Shown here piece by piece: positions 38,647-46,500 of a stretch of 64,000 nucleotides of DNA; position 1 is the first letter of the stretch, and each line of letters starts with the position of its first letter. Source of the DNA: Gammaproteobacteria bacterium (GTDB taxonomy: Bacteria; Pseudomonadota; Gammaproteobacteria; Thiotrichales; Thiotrichaceae). The stretch covers positions 25,738-89,737 of the forward strand of contig JAHJJD010000035.1 of the NCBI GenBank assembly GCA_018822845.1, in the 5' to 3' direction. The position numbers were made by a program, and so were the translations under genes. Under the pieces are notes generated by a model, which worked only from the letters and a program-made list of their open reading frames with translations, was not told where the DNA came from and searched no databases.

Positions 38647-40090
38647 CGACTGCCCCTTCCAGACTGATCGCCAGCAGCTTGCGCGCTTCCACCGCGAACT
38701 CCATCGGCAGTTCCTTGAACACTTCCTTGCAGAAACCATTGACGATCATCGACACGGCATCTTCCTGTGACAGGCCGCGCTGGCGGCAGTAGAACAACTG
38801 GTCTTCGCCGATCTTGGAAGTAGTGGCTTCGTGTTCCACTTTCGCGGTCGGGTTGGCGACTTCAATGTAGGGGAAAGTGTGCGCCCCGCACTTGTCACCG
38901 ATCAGCAGCGAGTCGCACTGGGTGTGGTTGCGCCCGTTTTCCGCGCCCTTGTTCATGCGTACCAGGCCACGATAGGCGTTTTGCCCCCGGTCGGCGGAGA
39001 TGCCTTTGGAAACGATCGTGCTGCGGGTGTTCTTGCCGATGTGGTACATCTTGGTGCCAGTGTCGGCCTGTTGCGCACCACGGGTAACGGCGACGGAATA
39101 GAATTCGCCAACCGAATCATCGCCTTTGAGGATGCAGCTTGGGTATTTCCAGGTGATGGCCGAACCGGTTTCTACCTGTGTCCAAGAAATGTGTGAACGG
39201 TCACCAGCGCACAGGCCGCGCTTGGTGACGAAGTTGTAGATGCCGCCCTTACCGTTTTCATCGCCGGGATACCAGTTCTGCACGGTGGAATACTTGATGC
39301 GTGCATCTTCCAGCGCGATCAGCTCGACCACAGCGGCGTGCAACTGGTTTTCATCGCGTTGCGGCGCGGTGCAACCTTCCAGATAGCTGACGTAGCTGCC
39401 CTTGTCGGCAATGATCAGGGTGCGTTCAAACTGGCCGGTGTTGCGTTCGTTGATGCGGAAATAGGTGGAAAGCTCCATCGGGCAGCGCACGCCTTCCGGT
39501 ATGTAGACAAAGGTGCCGTCGGTAAACGCCGCTGCGTTGAGGGCTGCGAAATAGTTGTCGCCCTGCGGCACCACACTGCCGAGGTATTTCTGCACCAGTT
39601 CAGGGTATTCGCGCACTGCTTCCGAGATGGAACAGAACACCACGCCCGCCTCCGCCAGTTGTTTGCGGAAAGTGGTAGCGACCGACACGCTGTCGAATAC
39701 TGCATCGACCGCCACGCCTGCGAGGATTTTCTGTTCCTGCAAGGGGATGCCGAGTTTTTCGTAAGTACGCAGCAGTTCCGGATCGACCTCATCCAGGCTT
39801 TGCGGCGCATTCTTGGAGGATTTAGGGGCGGAAAAATAGGAAATTGCCTGATAGTCGATTTTGGGGTAATGCACATGCGCCCATACCGGCTCGGTCATTT
39901 CCAGCCATTTACGCCAGGCTTGCAGACGCCATTCCAGCATGTAGGCAGGCTCGTCCTTCTTGGCGGAAATGAAGCGGATGACATCCTCATCCAGCCCCGG
40001 CGGTATGGTGTCGGACTCAATTGTGGTAATGAATCCGGCCTCGTAGCCCGCTCGGTGCATCTGTTCAATCTGCCGTTGCGCTGCATCCAT
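38642..40090 (-). CDS. sufB: Fe-S cluster assembly protein SufB
   Basis: SufB is the main scaffold on which [Fe-S] clusters are built. The 482-aa protein has the expected features: [16 protein letters not shown], the YKQADGS-type [63 protein letters not shown] ([16 protein letters not shown]) with the conserved Cys, and [13 protein letters not shown]. The ATG at 40090 has a GAGGTGA site nine bases upstream; the longer frame is not used. An IscR-type box lies 19 bases upstream of the ATG. Confidence 0.96.
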   Translation of the reverse strand: MDAAQRQIEQMHRAGYEAGFITTIESDTIPPGLDEDVIRFISAKKDEPAYMLEWRLQAWRKWLEMTEPVWAHVHYPKIDYQAISYFSAPKSSKNAPQSLDEVDPELLRTYEKLGIPLQEQKILAGVAVDAVFDSVSVATTFRKQLAEAGVVFCSISEAVREYPELVQKYLGSVVPQGDNYFAALNAAAFTDGTFVYIPEGVRCPMELSTYFRINERNTGQFERTLIIADKGSYVSYLEGCTAPQRDENQLHAAVVELIALEDARIKYSTVQNWYPGDENGKGGIYNFVTKRGLCAGDRSHISWTQVETGSAITWKYPSCILKGDDSVGEFYSVAVTRGAQQADTGTKMYHIGKNTRSTIVSKGISADRGQNAYRGLVRMNKGAENGRNHTQCDSLLIGDKCGAHTFPYIEVANPTAKVEHEATTSKIGEDQLFYCRQRGLSQEDAVSMIVNGFCKEVFKELPMEFAVEARKLLAISLEGAVG

Positions 40091-40108
40091 TCGTGTCACC
40101 TCACAATA

Positions 40109-40133
40109 ATAGTTGAGTAATTTAGTAAGGAAT
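40109..40133. promoter_or_regulatory. IscR type-1-like binding site upstream of sufBCD
   Basis: The 25-bp box (ATAGTTGAGTAATTT then AGTAAGGAAT) resembles the type-1 IscR consensus and is nearly identical to the box before sufT-sufE. It overlaps the AT-rich sequence where the sufB -10 region would lie, as expected for repression. Confidence 0.65.
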
Positions 40134-40264
40134 ATAGGTGGGCAGATGCTAACCCGCAAATAGGCTTGCAGGGAGTGGATGTATTCCAGCTATCATGCAT
40201 TCTGATTGCGGGCTGTTTGACGGGCAGGATTACTACCAGGTGTACATCCTATACAATCCCGGCC

Positions 40265-41770
40265 ATGAAAGAACGCATCCACATCGTCTGGTTCAAACGC
40301 GACCTGCGCATCCATGACCACGCGCCGCTGCATGTCGCAGCCAGACGTGGCAAGGTGCTGCCGCTGTACGTGGTGGAGGCGGATTACTGGCAACTGCCGG
40401 ATGCGTCTGCCCGCCACTGGCGTTTCATCCGCCAGTCCCTGCATGAACTCAATACCACCCTTTCCCGCCTCGGCCAACCGCTGGTGAAAATGCAAGGCGA
40501 TATGCTGACAGCGCTTGATACCCTGCGAGAACGTTTCGACATTGCCGGGCTGTATTCGCATCAGGAAAGCGGCAATCTGTGGACCTTCGCCCGCGACCGC
40601 CAGGTAGCACAGTGGTGCGCCCAACACGGCGTCGAATGGCAGGAGTTCCAGCCCTACGGTGTGTTCCGCCACCTGCAAGATCAAGGTAGCTGGGCGGACA
40701 AACGGGAACATTTCATGACGCAGGAACGCCTGCCTGCACCTGCCCGGTTTGCCCCACTGCAAACCCGTATTGCACAAAGCGGCCTGCCCGACAGTCTCGG
40801 CAGCGTGCTGGAAAACGAAGAAAACCGTCACTGCCAGAGCGGAGGCCGCAACCAGGCGCTCATGCTGCTGGGCAGCTTCATGCGCGAACGCGGGCAGCAT
40901 TACCCGCAGGAAATGTCTTCGCGGCTAAGCCCCCACCTGGCTTACGGCACGCTTTCCCTGCGCGAAGTAACCCACAAGCTGCGCAACACGCTGGAATCTG
41001 CCGAACTGGACGCCAACAGGAAACGTTCACTGCGCGCCTTCGACACCCGCTTGCACTGGCACTGTCATTTCATCCAGAAGCTGGAAACCGGGCCGCGTTT
41101 CGAGACGGACAATATGCTGGCAGTATTCGACGGGCTGCGCGAAAACGATTTCAACCCGGCGTATTTCGAGGCATGGAGGAATGGCACGACGGGCTTCCCG
41201 CTCATCGACGCCAGCATGCGTTCGTTGCGGCAAACCGGCTGGATCAATTTCCGCATGCGCGCCATGCTGATGTCGTTCGCCGCCCATCAGCTCTGGCTGC
41301 ACTGGACAAAACCGGCATGGCATCTGGCCCAATGTTTCACCGATTACGAGCCAGGCATCCACTACCCGCAGGTGCAAATGCAATCCGGCACGACCGGCAT
41401 CAATGCGCTACGCCTGTACAACCCGATCAAACAGTCACACGATCAGGACCCGCAAGGCGTGTTCATCCGCCATTGGCTGCCGGAACTGGCTGACACGCCC
41501 GCCGAATACATCCACACACCGTGGCTCATGCCCTATTCCGTGCAAAAACAGTATGGCTGTGTGATTGGTGTCGACTACCCGGAACCCATCGTTGACCACA
41601 TGGCGGCAGTACGGCAGGCGCGTGCGAAATTCAGCGAACTGCGCCGCCATCATCCGGAACTCCGCGAACAGGCGCAGGCGTTGAACGAGAAACATGGCAG
41701 CCGCAAAAAACAACCCAAACACCAACTGGCTGCGTCTGAAGATCCGTCATCGCAGTTGAAACTGTTCTGA
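40265..41770 (+). CDS. Cryptochrome/photolyase family flavoprotein
   Basis: The 501-aa protein has the N-terminal photolyase alpha/beta domain (HIVWFKRDLRIHDHAPL) and the C-terminal FAD-binding helical domain (RLHWHCHFIQKLE, GTTGFPLIDASMRSLRQTGWINFRMRAM, LRLYNPIKQSHDQDPQGVFIRHWLPEL). It keeps the Asn of YNP that faces the flavin. The NGGWQW motif of class I CPD photolyases is replaced by a different stretch, IHYPQVQMQSGTTGIN. It is thus a divergent cryptochrome/photolyase-like protein; repair activity is uncertain. The Lys-rich C-terminal tail could contact DNA. Start at 40265 gives MKERIHIVW. Confidence 0.9.
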   Translation: MKERIHIVWFKRDLRIHDHAPLHVAARRGKVLPLYVVEADYWQLPDASARHWRFIRQSLHELNTTLSRLGQPLVKMQGDMLTALDTLRERFDIAGLYSHQESGNLWTFARDRQVAQWCAQHGVEWQEFQPYGVFRHLQDQGSWADKREHFMTQERLPAPARFAPLQTRIAQSGLPDSLGSVLENEENRHCQSGGRNQALMLLGSFMRERGQHYPQEMSSRLSPHLAYGTLSLREVTHKLRNTLESAELDANRKRSLRAFDTRLHWHCHFIQKLETGPRFETDNMLAVFDGLRENDFNPAYFEAWRNGTTGFPLIDASMRSLRQTGWINFRMRAMLMSFAAHQLWLHWTKPAWHLAQCFTDYEPGIHYPQVQMQSGTTGINALRLYNPIKQSHDQDPQGVFIRHWLPELADTPAEYIHTPWLMPYSVQKQYGCVIGVDYPEPIVDHMAAVRQARAKFSELRRHHPELREQAQALNEKHGSRKKQPKHQLAASEDPSSQLKLF

Positions 41771-41832
41771 ACGTACAATTACTGTCTAAAATTTCTGACT
41801 AATTCTGTAAAAACCGGTGACAGACAACCCGA

Positions 41833-42171
41833 TTAACCGATGCGGGTTTTGTGCAATGCCCGCACGAATAGCGGAACCAGCAACACCGTCAGCAGCAATG
41901 GCGCGTAATACAGCCATGCCACATCCGGCATACCTGCCACAAACCTTGCCCATAGCATCGCTCCGCCATGCGTCAGCAGCAACGATGCACCCGACCAATT
42001 CGTCAGCCGATCGTCATGCAGCGCTACGATCATGTAGTAGAAAAGGTACGGAAGCATGCCCGCCGTCATCAACCAGGCATCCAGATAATACGTATAGTCC
42101 AGAAAGCGTATGAACGCCCCCATGAAAGACAGCAGCAATCCCACTGCAACAATGACATAACCAGATTTCAT
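41833..42171 (-). CDS. Small integral membrane protein, uncharacterised
   Basis: The 112-aa protein has about four hydrophobic segments (about 5-22, 33-50, 62-78, 87-104). It opens MKSGYVIVAVGLLLSFMGAFIRF and has Trp/Tyr at membrane edges. No conserved catalytic motif is visible and I do not recognise a family. It stands alone, convergent with the photolyase-like gene; its upstream region faces msrB on the same strand. Confidence 0.65.
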   Translation of the reverse strand: MKSGYVIVAVGLLLSFMGAFIRFLDYTYYLDAWLMTAGMLPYLFYYMIVALHDDRLTNWSGASLLLTHGGAMLWARFVAGMPDVAWLYYAPLLLTVLLVPLFVRALHKTRIG

Positions 42172-42256
42172 CTTCGTCCCTGCCTGTCCTCATCAGGACA
42201 ATGGTCTGCACGTTAGCCCGCCTCTGCGTGCGCGTCTGTTCAGCCTGTGGTTGTGA

Positions 42257-42712
42257 TCACGCGGGTTCCGGCTTGACCTTTTGCAGGGCGATTGCATTCA
42301 TGCAGTAACGCAGGCCGCTGGGTGCGGGGCCATCGGGGAAAACATGCCCGAGGTGCGCGCCGCAGGTGTTACAGGTCGTTTCCACCCTAACCATGCCGTG
42401 CGAATGGTCGCTATGATAGGCGATGGCGTTTTCGCTGACCGGCTGGGTGAAGGAAGGCCAGCCGGTGCCGGAATCAAATTTCTGGCTGGCGTCGAACAGC
42501 AGGGTTCCGCAGCACACGCAGGCATACAAACCCGGCTCGAACAGATGGCACAGTTCCGAACTGAAAGGCCGTTCAGTTCCCTGCTGGCGGGTCACCCGGT
42601 ATTGCTCATCGCTCAATTGGGCGCGCCATTCCTCAGGTGTCTTGCGGACTACCTGATCCGGTTGCAGATTACCTGTGCGGGCAAGATGAATGACCCGGTT
42701 CCAATTCAGCAT
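42257..42712 (-). CDS. msrB: Peptide-methionine (R)-S-oxide reductase MsrB
   Basis: MsrB reduces methionine R-sulfoxide in proteins. The 151-aa protein has both zinc-binding CxxC pairs (YACVCCGTLLF and TTCNTCGAHLGHVF), the substrate-binding FDSGTGWPSF, and the catalytic Cys in GLRYCMNA. It has no signal peptide, so it is cytoplasmic. The N-terminal 30 residues are slightly longer than in many relatives. Nearby photolyase and glutaredoxin genes do not form an operon with it. Confidence 0.93.
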   Translation of the reverse strand: MLNWNRVIHLARTGNLQPDQVVRKTPEEWRAQLSDEQYRVTRQQGTERPFSSELCHLFEPGLYACVCCGTLLFDASQKFDSGTGWPSFTQPVSENAIAYHSDHSHGMVRVETTCNTCGAHLGHVFPDGPAPSGLRYCMNAIALQKVKPEPA

Positions 42713-42839
42713 GGCGATACTCCCTGCAAGTGATTCAGACTGGATATACGCATTTATACGCTATCCGGATGCAACTCGCCCTTTCCATTACGGCACATGT
42801 TAAAATACGCAGCATCAACAAAGACAGGGGAACTGAGTG

Positions 42840-43028
42840 ATGGCCTTGCTGGGTTCAATAGGAGCATTTCTGATTCTGTTTGGCATTACCACGCTGATCA
42901 TTGGCAGCGTGCGCCACTTCTTCCCGTTCGTTGAGGAATACATCCCGCAGGAATTCAAGAAACCGCTCTCGTTCCCGTTCGCTGGCTATTACGTTCTGGC
43001 TGGCCTGCTGATGCTGCTGCTCGTGTAA
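42840..43028 (+). CDS. Small two-helix membrane protein
   Basis: The 62-aa protein (MALLGSIGAFLILFGITTLIIG...) has two hydrophobic segments flanking FPFVEEYIPQEFKKPLSFPF. An AGGGG site lies 9 bases before the ATG at 42840, and a TAAAAT box about 35 bases upstream (42801-42806). A GTG one codon earlier is also open. No family recognised, but the good translation signals argue for a real gene. Confidence 0.65.
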   Translation: MALLGSIGAFLILFGITTLIIGSVRHFFPFVEEYIPQEFKKPLSFPFAGYYVLAGLLMLLLV

Positions 43029-43035
43029 GCCGTAT

Positions 43036-43494
43036 TCAGCTCGTAACGACCCCGGCAGCGAACAGCAGCAGCGTGACGATGACGCTCAGATGCAAACGCA
43101 TTTTTGCATACCCTGCATCAATCTTGTCGAACAGCAACACGGAATCCGCCACGTAGGCCACGATTATCAACACACCCAGCACGAACAGTGCAATATTGAA
43201 TGGTAACAACAATGAAAACCACGCAACCATGCTCGGAACGAGGCTCAGGGCCAGCAGTTTGCTAAAGTCTGTACCATTCAGCGCAGCCTGAATATCCAGC
43301 GAAACCCACCAGTGCATTGCGCCGATGAAGGTCAGCACAATCGCCGTATAAACCGCCAGCACCAGACCTGTGTGGAAAGTTTCCAGGAAGGGGATGCTTG
43401 CATCCGTCAACAACGCAAATGTCATGCCGAAAAACGGTATCAGGCCACCGTATCCCAGCCACCACATGATTTTCGGCAAGCTCCTGCGCTTCAT
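43036..43494 (-). CDS. DUF3429 family membrane protein
   Basis: The 152-aa protein has four to five membrane helices and the DUF3429 pattern: PKIMWWLGYGGLIPFFG, then FIGAMHWWVSLD and a C-terminal KMRLHLSVIVTLLLFAAGV. The start at 43494 has an AAGGAG site 8 bases upstream; an ATG seven codons earlier lacks one. The function of DUF3429 proteins is unknown. It meets the small membrane protein gene tail to tail. Confidence 0.82.
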   Translation of the reverse strand: MKRRSLPKIMWWLGYGGLIPFFGMTFALLTDASIPFLETFHTGLVLAVYTAIVLTFIGAMHWWVSLDIQAALNGTDFSKLLALSLVPSMVAWFSLLLPFNIALFVLGVLIIVAYVADSVLLFDKIDAGYAKMRLHLSVIVTLLLFAAGVVTS

Positions 43495-43536
43495 CAGACT
43501 CTCCTTCTTGTTCATTTTTGCAAACTGCGTGCGGTA

Positions 43537-46500
43537 TCAGGCGCTTAGCTGCCCCTCCACCTCTGACAAAGCTATCACCACCGGCCCCAGAGGGGAAGCA
43601 TCTCCTTCGAGGTGTTCTTCCAGCATTATTTTCAGGAAGCTAACATGCTCCGACATGTATCTGACCTGCCGTGGCGCTGCCCCTCGCTCAAGCGCCTCCT
43701 CATACAGTTTGACGACCCGCTGGATTTGTGAAGTCTCCTCCAGTCGTGCACTCAGCAGATAATTCAGCAGGGTACATTCCGCACGGGTAATGCCCGTCAG
43801 GAAGCTTGGTGCCATACGGTCGGCCAGGTCGGAATGCTGGCTGGCCTGATCCAGCCAACCCTTCATTTCCTGCCGGTCTATCTGTTTGAGATGGCCGCGC
43901 AAATGGCGGATCACCCGGCTACTCAGCCAGTTGATCAGCGGGTAACCGGCGATATTGCCGGTTTCCCCCACCGCAAATTCGTGCGCCCGGCGATAGGCGA
44001 TTTCCATCATTTGCAGGGCACGGGCGCGGTCTTCGCCCGTCAACATCATGGCCTGCCGCTTCCAGTATTTACCTTCCGCTTCCAGCCGGTGCAGGCTGTT
44101 ACCCAAGCCATCCAGCAGTTTGAGGATTTTCAGGCTGTCTTCCATGAATTCCCGAGGGGAACCTGCCACAACCGGGTCGGGCGCTTCCACCCTGCCCTGC
44201 GCCCAGGCCAGCGCCCACGCGGTTTGCAGGCTTACCTTGTCTTCCAGCAGCACCACCGGGTAATTGGCATCGGGGGAATCAAGCGCGGCATGGTAGGCTT
44301 CCAGCGCCTTGCCAAACATTTCCAGCTTGCCGTAGGCGCGACCCAGCGCGTAGAGGATGTCGGCGTGGTTCATCCATTCGGCAGGAATCGCGCGGTGTAA
44401 CTGCTGCAAGGTTTCCTGCAACCAGGGGAAATCATTGGCCTGCGCGGTATCAGCCATGCTGATCAGGTTTTGCAGCTCCGCCACCACTTCCACTTCCGCC
44501 ACGAAACGCCAGCTATCGGCCAGCTTGTCAGCGTCGGTAGCCGCTGGTTTGCGGCTGAGCAGCTTGTAATCCGGGTCACCGTAGCACTGGTAGGCTCCCC
44601 ATGTGTTGCTGTTGGGGAATTGCAGCCAGGTTTCGCGCCGCGCCATCAGCACCGCCTTGCCGAAGGGATGCCCCTTGAGCAGCGCGTTGTAACAGGTTTC
44701 GGAAAACACCCTGGCTGCGTCGTCGTTGATTGCCCAACCGGCTGCAATGACGGCACGCACACCCATGCGGATCACTTCCTCGGCGAAACTTGCTGCCAGT
44801 TTGCTGCGGTCATTGACCACGGCGTTACGCACAGTGGCTTCCACCAGATCCATGTTCCCCAGATGGCAGCAATTGATGAAGACGAGTTCTGGTACTTTGC
44901 GCATCTGGCCGATTTCCACCGAGGTCAGGAAAATGCCGTTGCCCAGCACCATACCGCTGTAGCGTTGCGCGTTGTGTTCATCTGGCTGGTACTGGTACAC
45001 ACCGTGCCCGGCCAGATGCAGCACCCGGTAATCAGCCGTGTGCAACGACGTGAGGATGGCTTGCGCATCGCTGCCGATTTCGCGCACCACGCTGGAAAAA
45101 CCACCCTCTTCCAGCAGATTGGCAACAGTTTCGGCTTCCTTGCGGGCCGCCGCCAGCCGCACGAAGCGCCCGTCAGTCGGCGGGTCGCCAATCACCAGCG
45201 CAGAACGCTCCGTCGGGTTGATCACATTCCCCCGGTATTGCCCAACCGTCAACTGGCGCAGGATGCCGGAACGCACCGCCAGCGGCTGTGACTCCAGATC
45301 CAGCCGGTTGTAGAGCAGTTCCCACGGGTAGCCAGAAGCTGCCGGATTCAGCACCAGCACCATATCTTCGTTATTGGGTGCCTGTTCCTTCATTGCCTGC
45401 GGCAGCAGCAGTTCAAACAGGATTTTGCCGATTTCCGGGTCATCGCTACTGGATGACACTGCCTTGTCGATGAACTGGTCAACCAGTTTGCGCTGGGTCG
45501 CCTGCAAGGACAATTCCGCCCGTGCCTTGTCGGTCAGCGCCGTGTATTTGATGCCACTATCATCGGCTTCAATCTGCAAGCGCCGCCACCAGCCAGCCGG
45601 TTCCTGATACATGACGCGCCGACGGCTGCCCGGCAACACTTTCATCAGGGTCTTGAGGCTGAAGTCGTTGCGGAATTCCGGGTGCAATACCATGTCCTGC
45701 ACCATGCGGGCGGCTTCCACCGCGCGGTCTTCAAACAGCTCAATGATTTCCATCACGCTGATGCGCATACGCACACCGTTGTCAGTCTTGCTGAGCGCGT
45801 TGTTGGCTTTAGTGACAGCACGGAACATGGCAGCAATCGAATCCGCCAGCCCGATGCTGCCACCACCCACCGTACCGACCAGCAGGGTAGCAACGCGGAT
45901 CGGGATGAAACCGGTTTCATCCTGCTGTTCCTGCACCTGCTTATCCAGCGTACCACGCATTTCCAGCGCGTAATTCATCAGCGCCCGCATGAAAGTGTCG
46001 GTCAGTTGGCCGACCGTCAGCTTGCCGACCTCGCCCAGCCCGACCACGATCGCACCACCCGGTTTGCGCCCGATGCTGTTGAGGAAAATTTCTGAAGTAC
46101 CCAACGAACCGGGGTACATGCCCAGCCGTGACAGTTCGCTCATGCGGCCATTGAGGCGCTTGTCCAGCACCGCTTCGGCGCTAAGGATGGAATCGCCCTC
46201 GTAATGCCCGACCACTACCGGGTAAGCGACGTTTTCCAGATTGCCGTGCAGCACGCGGACTTCGATTTGCGGGCGCACTTCCTCCTGTGTCTGACGGGTG
46301 TGGTAGCCGAGAGATGCTGCCAGCAATTCGGTTTCGTCGGGAAACAGTTCCGCGCTGATTTTCGGCAGCCACTGCGAACCGGCATTGCCGGTCTGCGGCG
46401 GTAATTGATCCAGCTTGCGGGTCGCGCCGTCATCCAGCAGGTTGAGCAGCGCAGAAATATAATCGGGGTGGCTGGCCATGCGCCCATGCTCGACCGGCAT

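Noticed and set aside
38578..38739. Longer N-terminus for SufC reading back through the repeat into sufB.
   Set aside because: The added 54 residues come from the dispersed repeat and sufB out of frame; the family start is MLSVKDL at 38577.
41827..41850. AACCCG/CGGGTT hairpin with TTTT as terminator of the photolyase-like gene.
   Set aside because: The stem is only 6 bp and overlaps the end of the convergent gene, so support is too weak.
43537..43560. The CHAT protein ends with LSEVEG, the peptide encoded by the valS-type repeat.
   Set aside because: The codons differ (TTG TCA GAG GTG GAG GGG versus CTG AGC GAA GTC GAA GGG) and no palindrome is present, so it is probably chance or an old unrelated remnant.
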